This document shows, one piece after another, positions 1-5,733 of a DNA stretch of 7,982 nucleotides. The position numbers and the translations under genes were made by a program. Position 1 is the stretch's first letter. Each line of letters starts with the position of its first letter. The notes below the pieces were generated by a model. The model was not told the origin of the DNA. It saw nothing but the letters and a program-made list of their open reading frames with translations, and did no database searches. Source of the stretch: OLB11 sp044234005 (GTDB lineage Bacteria > Bacteroidota > Bacteroidia > Chitinophagales > Chitinophagaceae); NCBI GenBank assembly GCA_044234005.1, contig JBIIJE010000114.1, forward strand, positions 1-7,982, given 5' to 3'.

Positions 1-51
1 CATATTTCTGTCGTTCTTTTGTTGCACTGTCGTCTTTTTAGAATGAGGCAT
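1..51 (-). CDS. possible N-terminus of a leftward gene, cut by the window edge
   Basis: An ATG on the minus strand (complement of 49-51) opens a frame that stays open to the left edge and reads MPHSKKTTVQQKNDRNM. Seventeen residues are too few to assign a family. The composition is basic and polar, like a real cytoplasmic N-terminus, and a purine run (ATAAGAGAG) just upstream could act as a weak ribosome binding site. It would be co-directional with the recombinase upstream of it. The plus strand is also open over 1-126, but that translation runs through the palindrome at 72-116 and does not look like a protein. Only the sequence to the left can decide. Confidence 0.3.
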   Translation of the reverse strand, partial: MPHSKKTTVQQKNDRNM

Positions 52-71
52 AACTCTCTTATACCCGATAC

Positions 72-119
72 AAACCTTCGGTTTGCTGAGTCACATAGTG
101 AGATAGCCGAAGGTTTTTT
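72..119 (+). terminator. hairpin with T-run between recombinase stop and left-edge ORF
   Basis: The arms AAACCTTCGG (72-81) and CCGAAGGTTT (107-116) form a perfect 10-bp stem. On the plus strand it is followed by a run of six T (114-119), the layout of an intrinsic terminator. The interior holds a second small hairpin, TCAC/GTGA (91-94 with 98-101). The first arm can instead pair locally as CAAAC/GTTTG (71-75 with 81-85), so two exclusive foldings exist. No rightward gene is visible to the left. On the minus strand, where the recombinase is transcribed, only three T follow the stem, so it would be a weak terminator in that direction. Confidence 0.5.
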
Positions 120-153
120 ACAGTAAGTTTCTCAAATATAGGATATCAGAAAA

Positions 154-1191
154 TTATAAAGTGTCAAAAGGTGAAATTATTTTTTGAATTCTTAATGTAC
201 TTACATGTGTATATATCTCAGTCGTCTTGCTACTCTTATGACCCAACATCTCTTGTATATATCGTAAATCAGTACCCGACTCTAACAAATGTGTGGCATA
301 ACTATGCCTAAGCCAATGAAGCGTAACTGGCTTCTGTATATTAGCCTTCTCTAATGCCTGCTTCATGATTAATTGTAAACTACGCTCGTCATAAGGCTTC
401 CCAGCAAGCTGACCTTCAAACAAATACACCTTGGGCTTATACTCTCTATAATAAACTCTTAGCATTTCTAATATCCGCGGACTCAAGGGCACTATCCTAT
501 CTTTCTTGCCTTTTGCCTGACGAATAATTACAACCCCTCGCCTACTGTCAATATGCTCGGGACGTAACGCTAACAATTCACCACAACGTAAGCCACAGCT
601 GTATATAAACGACAACATCATTTTATGCTTCACATTACGGTGAGCCTCCAAAATCATCTTTACCTCCTCCTTACTCAGTACATTGGGTAGCACCTTCTCG
701 CGCTTCGGCCTATGCAATAAATCTGGATTCATTTTTTGATGCTCTATACTTCGAAAAAACAATTTGATTGCATTCACAATCTGATTCTGAAATGAACTCG
801 AAAGCCTATTCTTTAAAATAAATTCATTATTAAAATAAATCAAGTCATTCGACTCAAAATCTCCAATTTCCTTCTCATTAAAAAAACGTAAAAATGATCG
901 CAAAGCCTCTGAATAGGTCTTCACAGTATTTTCACTGTATCGCTTCGATTTAAGCCAATCCACAAAATCCTTGACTTTTTCTACATGCCGAGGATTGGGT
1001 ATAAATCTAGGTGCAATCTTAAACTGCTCGCGATACAAATCCGTATCTGGTAAATGCCAACAACGCTTCGTAATACTCCATCTCGCGTCTTGTAATTTCT
1101 TGATTCGATCTATATAATCTTGTCGCTTCGGAAAAAACACTGCTATACGCGATTCTCCTTTATGAATGATAAGTTTTGCTTCCCAAGTCAT
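154..1191 (-). CDS. tyrosine recombinase / site-specific integrase (XerD/IntI-like)
   Basis: A DNA strand-exchange enzyme of the tyrosine recombinase family, 345 aa. Residues 1-60 form an extra module (with ARWSITKRCWHLP at 36-48) of the kind found in front of many Bacteroidota integrases, probably DNA binding. Residues 68-160 are the SAM-like core-binding domain. Residues 170-335 are the catalytic domain with the full active site: R202 in GLRCGELLAL, K227 in AKGKKDR, H292 and R295 in LHWLRHSYATHLL, H318 in LGHKSS, and nucleophile Y327 in EIYTHVS. The pattern around the C-terminal motifs and the tail SPFDTL resemble integron integrases, but the extra IntI-specific helix between the Lys and His-x-x-Arg motifs is absent. 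The gene is intact, so probably active. Its start is preceded by a good promoter, and copy A of a foldable repeat lies about 100 bases upstream of the start. Its substrate is unknown. Confidence 0.93.
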   Translation of the reverse strand: MTWEAKLIIHKGESRIAVFFPKRQDYIDRIKKLQDARWSITKRCWHLPDTDLYREQFKIAPRFIPNPRHVEKVKDFVDWLKSKRYSENTVKTYSEALRSFLRFFNEKEIGDFESNDLIYFNNEFILKNRLSSSFQNQIVNAIKLFFRSIEHQKMNPDLLHRPKREKVLPNVLSKEEVKMILEAHRNVKHKMMLSFIYSCGLRCGELLALRPEHIDSRRGVVIIRQAKGKKDRIVPLSPRILEMLRVYYREYKPKVYLFEGQLAGKPYDERSLQLIMKQALEKANIQKPVTLHWLRHSYATHLLESGTDLRYIQEMLGHKSSKTTEIYTHVSTLRIQKIISPFDTL

Positions 1192-1216
1192 GTCGATAAT
1201 TTTTAGTAAGTAATCG

Positions 1217-1247
1217 TAAATTTAATGTAAAAAGGAATCTTAACAAA
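1217..1247 (-). promoter_or_regulatory. predicted promoter of the recombinase
   Basis: On the minus strand TTTG (complement of 1244-1247) is followed after exactly 19 bases by TAAATTTA (complement of 1217-1224), a 7/8 match to the Bacteroidota -7 element TAnnTTTG. The start codon lies 25 bases further on, which leaves a short leader. The region is AT-rich, so chance is not excluded. Confidence 0.5.
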
Positions 1248-1287
1248 AAACTGATTGAAAAACTTAACATTCTTGAAGTTTATGTGG

Positions 1288-1409
1288 ACGGCACACACGC
1301 TATCCGTTACAAGTCCTCTCCCGATTGCGAAAAACATACCGCTCGTACCTCGCAGTGTTTTTCTGCAATCGGGATGCGGGCTTTCCACTACTATCGTTGC
1401 CGCAATACA
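1288..1409 (+). repeat. hairpin repeat element, copy A
   Basis: A non-coding element of about 122 bases, matched in inverted orientation by 2798-2919. Position p pairs with 4207-p without a gap. I count 10 mismatches over 1295-1409 and 13 over 1288-1409. The longest identical block is 25 bases (1375-1399). It folds as an imperfect palindrome. The outer stem is CGGCA (1289-1293) with TGCCG (1398-1402). The inner stem is CCCGATTGC (1320-1328) with GCAATCGGG (1365-1373), then GAAAAACA (1329-1336) with TGTTTTTC (1356-1363), with one unpaired T at 1364. The apex around CGCTCGTACCTCGC is GC-richer. It lies between the recombinase promoter and the dehydrogenase promoter. I see no target-site duplication or coding potential. 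Parts resemble small intergenic palindromes I recall from other Bacteroidota genomes, which I could not check. Confidence 0.9.
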
Positions 1410-1436
1410 CCTATCTTCTGCAGCAACAACAAATCA

Positions 1437-1450
1437 AACTTGAACAAGTT
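1437..1450. repeat. short perfect inverted repeat AACTTG-AA-CAAGTT
   Basis: Two 6-base arms around a 2-base centre, immediately followed by a second small one (TTGT-CCCA-ACAA, 1449-1460). The position, about 100 bases upstream of the dehydrogenase -7 element, would suit a protein binding site. Palindromes this short also arise by chance in AT-rich DNA. Confidence 0.25.
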
Positions 1451-1486
1451 GTCCCAACAAAATTTCATATCGTAGTGCTCAATCCT

Positions 1487-1513
1487 GAATAGATAATTTA
1501 TTGAAATCTATTC
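1487..1513. promoter_or_regulatory. inverted repeat upstream of the dehydrogenase promoter, possible operator
   Basis: GAATAGAT (1487-1494) and ATCTATTC (1506-1513) are perfect 8-base arms separated by 11 AT-rich bases, with half-site centres 19 bases apart. It ends 32 bases before the -7 element TATCTTTG, so it overlaps or lies just upstream of where the -33 region would be. That is a typical place for a dimeric regulator of the dehydrogenase gene. No regulator gene is adjacent. The operator role is inferred from symmetry and position only. Confidence 0.35.
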
Positions 1514-1545
1514 CTAAATCAATATTAACCCAAGCGCAAAATACC

Positions 1546-1553
1546 TATCTTTG
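1546..1553 (+). promoter_or_regulatory. -7 promoter element TATCTTTG of the dehydrogenase gene
   Basis: A perfect match to the Bacteroidota -7 consensus TAnnTTTG, 21 bases before the ATG at 1575. No good TTTG lies 19-21 bases upstream, so the -33 box is weak, which would fit activation through the inverted repeat at 1487-1513. The element overlaps the in-frame TTG at 1551, which rules that codon out as the start. Confidence 0.6.
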
Positions 1554-1574
1554 CGACCAAATTTTAAACTGAAC

Positions 1575-2753
1575 ATGGCACAAGATTTATATCAACACCC
1601 TGATTATTATTTAATGGACGAATTATTGACTGACGAACACAAAATGATTCGTGACATGGTCAGAGCTTGGATTAAAAAAGAAGTAAGTCCTAACATCGAA
1701 GAATGGGCACAAAATTGTCATTTCCCAAAACATTTAGTACCCCAAATGGGTGAACTAGGTGTTTTCGGACCTACCGTACCTGTAGAATATGGCGGCGGTG
1801 GCTTAGATTATATCTCTTACGGCATCATGATGCAAGAAATTGAGCGTTGTGATAGTGGCATGCGAAGCACAGCTAGTGTACAAGGTAGCCTAGTTATGTT
1901 CCCAATACATGCTTATGGCAATGAGGAACAACGAAAAAAATATTTACCCAAACTGGCTAATGGCGAATGGCTAGGATGTTTTGGTCTTACCGAACCCGAT
2001 AGTGGTAGCGACCCTGGAAGCATGACAACCAATATCAAAGATGCTGGCGATCATGTAATCTTAAACGGCGCAAAATTGTGGATTAGCAATTCACCCCATG
2101 CCGATGTGGCAGTTGTTTGGGCTAAAGATGAAGCTGGTATTATAAGAGGTTTAATTGTAGAAAGAGGGATGGAAGGCTTTACCACACCAGAAATTCATAG
2201 TAAATGGAGCTTGCGCGCAAGTTGCACGGGCGAATTGGTTTTTGATAACGTGAAAGTGCCAAAAGAAAATATTTTACCCAATGTACAAGGGCTCAAAGGT
2301 CCATTAGGTTGCCTTTCTAAAGCACGTTATGGTATTGCTTGGGGCGCACTAGGTGTCGCAATGGATTGTTACGATAGCGCGTTGCGTTATACGTTACAAC
2401 GTCAACAATTTGGTAAACCAATCGCTGGATTCCAATTGCAGCAAAAAAAATTAGCCGAAATGATAACTGAAATCACCAAAGGACAATTACTGGTTTGGCG
2501 ATTAGGCAACTTAATGAATCAAGGGAAAGCTACACCTGCGCAAATAAGTATGGCGAAACGTAATAGCTGCGAAATTGCTTTAAGTGTGGCACGCGAGGCT
2601 CGTCAGATGCATGGAGGCATGGGCATTACAGGCGAATACTCCATCATGCGACATATGATGAATATGGAAAGTGTAATCACTTATGAAGGCACTCATGATA
2701 TTCATTTGCTTATTACGGGTATGGATGTTACAGGTCTTAATGCTTTTAAATAA
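1575..2753 (+). CDS. gcdH: glutaryl-CoA dehydrogenase-type acyl-CoA dehydrogenase
   Basis: A FAD-dependent acyl-CoA dehydrogenase, 392 aa. Its motifs match the glutaryl-CoA dehydrogenase branch, which oxidises and decarboxylates glutaryl-CoA to crotonyl-CoA in lysine/tryptophan breakdown. Visible in order: the N-terminal helical domain; GMRSTASVQGSLVMFPI (95-111) with R97 at the place of the arginine that binds the glutaryl carboxylate in human GCDH; the FAD/substrate motif FGLTEPDSGSD (136-146); the beta domain; SKARYGIAWGALG (248-260); RQQFGKPI (276-283); MHGGMGI (345-351); and YEGTHDIH (370-377) with catalytic base E371. There is no signal peptide, so the enzyme is cytoplasmic. I chose ATG 1575 because the upstream in-frame TTG at 1551 overlaps the -7 element and because MAQDLYQHPDYY is a natural N-terminus. 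The leader is very short, without Shine-Dalgarno. The gene stands alone, bracketed by inverted repeat copies A and B. The exact substrate rests on motif recall. Confidence 0.9.
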   Translation: MAQDLYQHPDYYLMDELLTDEHKMIRDMVRAWIKKEVSPNIEEWAQNCHFPKHLVPQMGELGVFGPTVPVEYGGGGLDYISYGIMMQEIERCDSGMRSTASVQGSLVMFPIHAYGNEEQRKKYLPKLANGEWLGCFGLTEPDSGSDPGSMTTNIKDAGDHVILNGAKLWISNSPHADVAVVWAKDEAGIIRGLIVERGMEGFTTPEIHSKWSLRASCTGELVFDNVKVPKENILPNVQGLKGPLGCLSKARYGIAWGALGVAMDCYDSALRYTLQRQQFGKPIAGFQLQQKKLAEMITEITKGQLLVWRLGNLMNQGKATPAQISMAKRNSCEIALSVAREARQMHGGMGITGEYSIMRHMMNMESVITYEGTHDIHLLITGMDVTGLNAFK

Positions 2754-2778
2754 GCTGCCTATTTATCAAGACTGAAAT

Positions 2779-2797
2779 AATAGCTTCGGCCGCTATT
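2779..2797 (+). terminator. weak hairpin after the dehydrogenase gene
   Basis: AATAGC (2779-2784) and GCTATT (2792-2797) enclose a 7-base loop, 25 bases after the dehydrogenase stop, followed by TTGTATT rather than a clean T-run. Repeat copy B begins directly after it. This hairpin, the repeat's own stem, or both may end transcription of the two convergent genes. Confidence 0.35.
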
Positions 2798-2919
2798 TGT
2801 ATTGCGACAACGATAGTAGTGGAAAGCCCGCAGCCCTATTGCAGAAAAATACTGCGAGGAACGAGCAGTTTGTTTTTCGCAATGGGGAGAGGACTTGAAA
2901 CGAATAGCGTGTTTGTCGC
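2798..2919 (-). repeat. hairpin repeat element, copy B (inverted relative to A)
   Basis: The reverse complement matches copy A over its whole length. The outer stem is CGACA/TGTCG (minus-strand reading), where copy A has CGGCA/TGCCG. The change is compensated on both sides and supports base pairing. Copy B even extends this to GCGACAA (2804-2810) with TTGTCGC (2913-2919). The inner stem has two mismatches not present in A, but the unpaired T is kept, and the apical stem ACTGC/GCAGT is perfect here while it has one mismatch in A. The element fills the gap between the convergent dehydrogenase and NlpC/P60 genes and ends 19 bases before the latter's stop codon, so it may also serve as a two-way transcription barrier. 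Confidence 0.9.
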
Positions 2920-2938
2920 CCCTATAAATATTAAATAT

Positions 2939-3694
2939 CTAAAGTAGAAATCTTTTTAAGGCTTTTAATTTGTGCGTTCTGCGTGTAGTTCGCTTGTTGA
3001 TGATGCCTTCTTGATCCATAAAATCAATCACAACTTTTCCATTCATCTCTGAAGCATGCATAATCTCTTTATGTGACATCATGATGCCCACATGATCAAT
3101 CTCGCCGTTACTATTTTCGAAGAAAGCGACATCGCCAATTTTAATATTTTGAATAAAAGGGAGCATTTCGCCAAGTTCAAATTGCTTGGAAGCGTCATGC
3201 GGCAAAAAAATGCCTTGTAACCTAAAAAACATTTTTACCAAGCCTGAACAATCTATTCCTAAATGAGTAACCCCACCCCACATATATGGAGCTCTATTAA
3301 AATGCATTAGTTCCGCCTCATATTCAACAGGATTAAGTAATTCTGTAGGAAATTCTATCTCATCATCTAGGAAATCTTCGTCAATCATAATCGTTGGAAC
3401 GATCATGCCTCCAACAGACTCAAAAATAAATTCGCCATGGTTGATGTAACTCATGTTATCACCAATCACTGAATGTGTCTTTTTACTAAAGTTAAGATTT
3501 GTTGTTGTAAGCATGGCCGTCAATACCCAGGCTTCGGTGCCATCATACAACAATTTTACTTTAGACCACACGCCGTTTTCTTCGCCCGTTTTCTCAACAT
3601 AATCATGAAACAATAATTGCGTGTGTAATTCACTTTTGTGCGAAGGCTCAGTCATCGCATTTCCTACTATCGTATTACAAATAAATTTTTGCAT
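2939..3694 (-). CDS. NlpC/P60 cysteine peptidase with SH3-like N-terminal domain
   Basis: A cell-wall peptide hydrolase of the NlpC/P60 fold, 251 aa. Residues 1-60 (ICNTIVGNAMTEPSHKSELHTQLLF) form a bacterial SH3-like domain. Residues 125-251 form the peptidase, with YMWGG (137-141), catalytic C149 in GIDCSGLV, H201 in DHVGIM and H213 in IMHASE. This arrangement is that of gamma-D-glutamyl dipeptidyl-peptidase VI / YkfC-like enzymes that cut murein peptides. No signal peptide is visible, so it probably acts in the cytoplasm in peptide recycling. I prefer ATG 3694: the in-frame TTG at 3715 would add seven hydrophobic residues not expected in this family, and MQKFICN fits family N-termini. It stands alone, convergent with the dehydrogenase gene and divergent from the sigma factor operon. 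Confidence 0.85.
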   Translation of the reverse strand: MQKFICNTIVGNAMTEPSHKSELHTQLLFHDYVEKTGEENGVWSKVKLLYDGTEAWVLTAMLTTTNLNFSKKTHSVIGDNMSYINHGEFIFESVGGMIVPTIMIDEDFLDDEIEFPTELLNPVEYEAELMHFNRAPYMWGGVTHLGIDCSGLVKMFFRLQGIFLPHDASKQFELGEMLPFIQNIKIGDVAFFENSNGEIDHVGIMMSHKEIMHASEMNGKVVIDFMDQEGIINKRTTRRTHKLKALKRFLL

Positions 3695-3759
3695 GGCGTG
3701 AAGATAAAATACCAATTAGATTTAAGATGTGATATGTGTTAGGTTTTAAAAAAATTCTT

Positions 3760-3767
3760 TACTTTCA
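3760..3767 (+). promoter_or_regulatory. possible -7 element of the sigma factor operon
   Basis: TACTTTCA matches TAnnTTTG at 6 of 8 positions and lies 12 bases before the GTG start. No convincing -33 box is seen at the usual distance. Many ECF sigma factors drive their own operon from a promoter of different sequence, so this site is only a suggestion. Confidence 0.25.
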
Positions 3768-3779
3768 CCCATCCTAGCT

Positions 3780-4343
3780 GTGCCCCATACACTCAAAAAC
3801 TTATCGGACGAAGAATTAGTAAACTTATTTCGGTTACAAAAAAATACCGATGCGCTAGGTATTTTATTTAACCGATACGCTACTTTAGTTTATGGTGTAA
3901 GTATGAAATATCTCAAAAATACTGAGCTTGCCAAAGATGCCACTTCCCAGGTATTTGAAAAATTATTAACGGATTTACATAAGCATGAAGTTGTTGTTTT
4001 TAAAGCATGGCTGTATCGTGTAGCTCAAAATCATTGCTTAATGCATTTGCGCGCTAACAATCACCTAACGAAATCGGTAGATGTATTCCCCGAAAATTCT
4101 GTGGAATATGAAGAAACTTTGCATCCTGTAATCGAAAAAGAAGAAATGCTGAATAATCTAGAAGCGTCTTTGACAACTTTAAACGTAGAACAACGGCAAT
4201 GTATTGCGCTATTTTATTTACAAAAAAAATCGTATACTGAAATAATGCAAGAAACAGGCTTTAACTTTATGCAAGTGAAAAGCTTTATACAAAATGGCAA
4301 ACGAAATTTAAAAGGCAAATTGTCCCAAAAAACAGATGAGTAA
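3780..4343 (+). CDS. ECF-type RNA polymerase sigma factor
   Basis: A 187-aa sigma-70 family protein with only regions 2 and 4, as in extracytoplasmic-function sigma factors. Region 2 covers about residues 26-93, including AKDATSQVFEKLL and FKAWLYRVAQNHCLMHLR. Region 4 covers about 127-181, with LTTLNVEQRQCIALFYLQKKSYTEI and a helix-turn-helix ending in IQNGKRNLKGKL. The linker between them is acidic (100-125). Translation starts at GTG; an in-frame ATG appears only inside region 2, so the GTG is needed. The next gene overlaps by 8 bases and encodes its likely anti-sigma partner, which implies translational coupling and release of the sigma factor on an envelope signal. The regulon is not visible from the window. 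Confidence 0.88.
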   Translation: MPHTLKNLSDEELVNLFRLQKNTDALGILFNRYATLVYGVSMKYLKNTELAKDATSQVFEKLLTDLHKHEVVVFKAWLYRVAQNHCLMHLRANNHLTKSVDVFPENSVEYEETLHPVIEKEEMLNNLEASLTTLNVEQRQCIALFYLQKKSYTEIMQETGFNFMQVKSFIQNGKRNLKGKLSQKTDE

Positions 4344-5559
4344 TTTGAACAACATATTCCAACATAGTCATTGCTTGCGTAAAGAGCAGTTGCTAGGTTA
4401 TGTAAATCAAACTTTAGAAAAAGAAGAAATTTCCATTGTAGAAAATCATATAAGCGATTGCGATATTTGTAGTGATGCTTTAGATGGTTTATTCAATGCA
4501 AATCTCTCGATTGTAGAAAAAGATTTAACACAACTCAAAGATGAATTTGATGCCAAATTACGAGCCTATCATAAAGATGATCCGAAGCAAGAAAATGATA
4601 GAAATAACCCGCTTGTGCTCATTGTTTCCAAAAAGCGAAAATTAAATTGGATTGCAGCTGCCAGTATTTTACTCATTGTTGGCTTAGGAGGGTATTCGGT
4701 GTTCTCTTACATTCAAAATCAGAAACATGAAATGGCAATGAAATCTGATTCAAAATCTAGTTTGCAAGACGCAGCCATTCATGAAAATGGAAGTGACCAA
4801 GACAGAGAAATTATCAAGATAGAAGTTAAGCCCGAAGCACTTGCGCCTGTTAAGAATTTTGTGAACAAAGATAAAATTGAAACTAAAACGCCTGTAGCTA
4901 AATTGAAGAAAGCAGAAGTCGCTAAAACAGCCATAGCGAATAAAGAAGATAAGGATAATTCTATATTTCCATCAACGAGCGAATCAGCACAAGAGGCAGT
5001 TGCAGCGCCTATAGCAGCACCTGTTACAAATATTGATGTCAACATAAATGACAATACAGGTAATTATGCAGAAACCGAAAAGATTGCTGAAAGAGAAAAA
5101 GCGATTACAGCAATAGCACCAACTGGTAAAATGAAAAAAGCGACCAACGTGAATCAAAATGCAAACAACCAATTAAGTTATCCAAAACAGGAGAGTAGTA
5201 ATAATTATAGCAACAACAATCATGATGCGAAATATATTGAATCTGTTAATTTAAGTAAATCTGAGCAACGCAATGAGGATGGGAACTCCGACTTACAGGA
5301 TGGCATTCAGTTTTACAATAATGGAAAATATCGTAAAAGTATAAAAGTGCTAGAGAGTGCTTTAGCAAATGCGAACGTAACAAACCGGGAAGATATTATT
5401 TACTATCTAGGACTTTCTTATGCAAAGCAAGGTGATACCGAAAAAGCGAATACTTATTTTGCTTTACTGAGAACAAGTAATAAATATAAAAACATGGCTC
5501 AACAAGAAATTAATATAATAAATTCGAAAAAATTGTTACAAGCTCCCGCTAAGAAGTAA
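4336..5559 (+). CDS. membrane anti-sigma factor with zinc motif and C-terminal TPR repeats
   Basis: A 407-aa single-pass protein. The N-terminal part (about 13-55) has a zinc anti-sigma motif, H38-x3-C42-x2-C45 (HISDCDIC), with H12/C13 as a possible upstream ligand; this should hold the preceding sigma factor. Residues 102-126 (WIAAASILLIVGLGGYSVF) form one membrane helix, placing the N-terminus in the cytoplasm. Residues 127-315 are a Lys/Glu/Ala/Asn-rich, low-complexity periplasmic linker. Residues 318-390 contain two TPR-like repeats (LQDGIQFYNNGKYRKSIKVLE and IIYYLGLSYAKQGDTEKANTYF), likely a protein-binding sensor. There is no Shine-Dalgarno; translation is probably coupled to the sigma factor by the 8-base overlap. 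The anti-sigma role is inferred from motif and neighbour. Confidence 0.8.
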   Translation: MSNLNNIFQHSHCLRKEQLLGYVNQTLEKEEISIVENHISDCDICSDALDGLFNANLSIVEKDLTQLKDEFDAKLRAYHKDDPKQENDRNNPLVLIVSKKRKLNWIAAASILLIVGLGGYSVFSYIQNQKHEMAMKSDSKSSLQDAAIHENGSDQDREIIKIEVKPEALAPVKNFVNKDKIETKTPVAKLKKAEVAKTAIANKEDKDNSIFPSTSESAQEAVAAPIAAPVTNIDVNINDNTGNYAETEKIAEREKAITAIAPTGKMKKATNVNQNANNQLSYPKQESSNNYSNNNHDAKYIESVNLSKSEQRNEDGNSDLQDGIQFYNNGKYRKSIKVLESALANANVTNREDIIYYLGLSYAKQGDTEKANTYFALLRTSNKYKNMAQQEINIINSKKLLQAPAKK

Positions 5560-5590
5560 GTCTGAGGTGAATTAATTTTATTAGACTAAG

Positions 5591-5625
5591 CATCCTATTT
5601 CTCGGCATATACTTCGATAAGATAT
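5591..5625 (+). terminator. possible hairpin after the sigma/anti-sigma operon
   Basis: CCTATTTCT and AGATATAGG can form a 9-bp stem with one mismatch, 30-odd bases after the stop. No T-run follows, so it would be at best a weak or factor-assisted terminator. The rest of the 174-base convergent gap shows no gene. A 10-base palindrome CAGCCGGCTG (5720-5729) lies just beyond the response-regulator stop. Confidence 0.3.
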
Positions 5626-5733
5626 AGGCTACGATACACATCACATAGATAGAAAATCAACGATTATTGAAGGTTATAAAATTTCGGAATTTTACACTTG
5701 AAATATGAATTAAGAAATTCAGCCGGCTGCCTA

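Noticed and set aside
1203..1475. Three short open frames (about 60 codons) across repeat copy A
   Set aside because: They translate the palindromic repeat, one on each strand and in two plus-strand frames. The peptides follow the repeat sequence, have no start signals, and end outside any protein-like context.
1288..2919. Integron cassette array with attC sites
   Set aside because: Copies are inverted rather than direct, the enclosed gene has its own promoter, no GTTRRRY core is clear, and the recombinase lacks the IntI-specific insertion. Kept only as an analogy.
1288..2919. Composite transposon carrying the dehydrogenase gene
   Set aside because: The repeats encode no transposase and I see no target-site duplication at the outer edges.
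4779..5172. Minus-strand frames inside the anti-sigma gene
   Set aside because: They are antisense to a coherent plus-strand membrane protein in its low-complexity linker, where long open antisense frames are expected.
5720..5729. Palindrome CAGCCGGCTG as terminator of the response regulator gene
   Set aside because: It is self-complementary without room for a proper loop, leaving a 3-bp stem, and no T-run follows.
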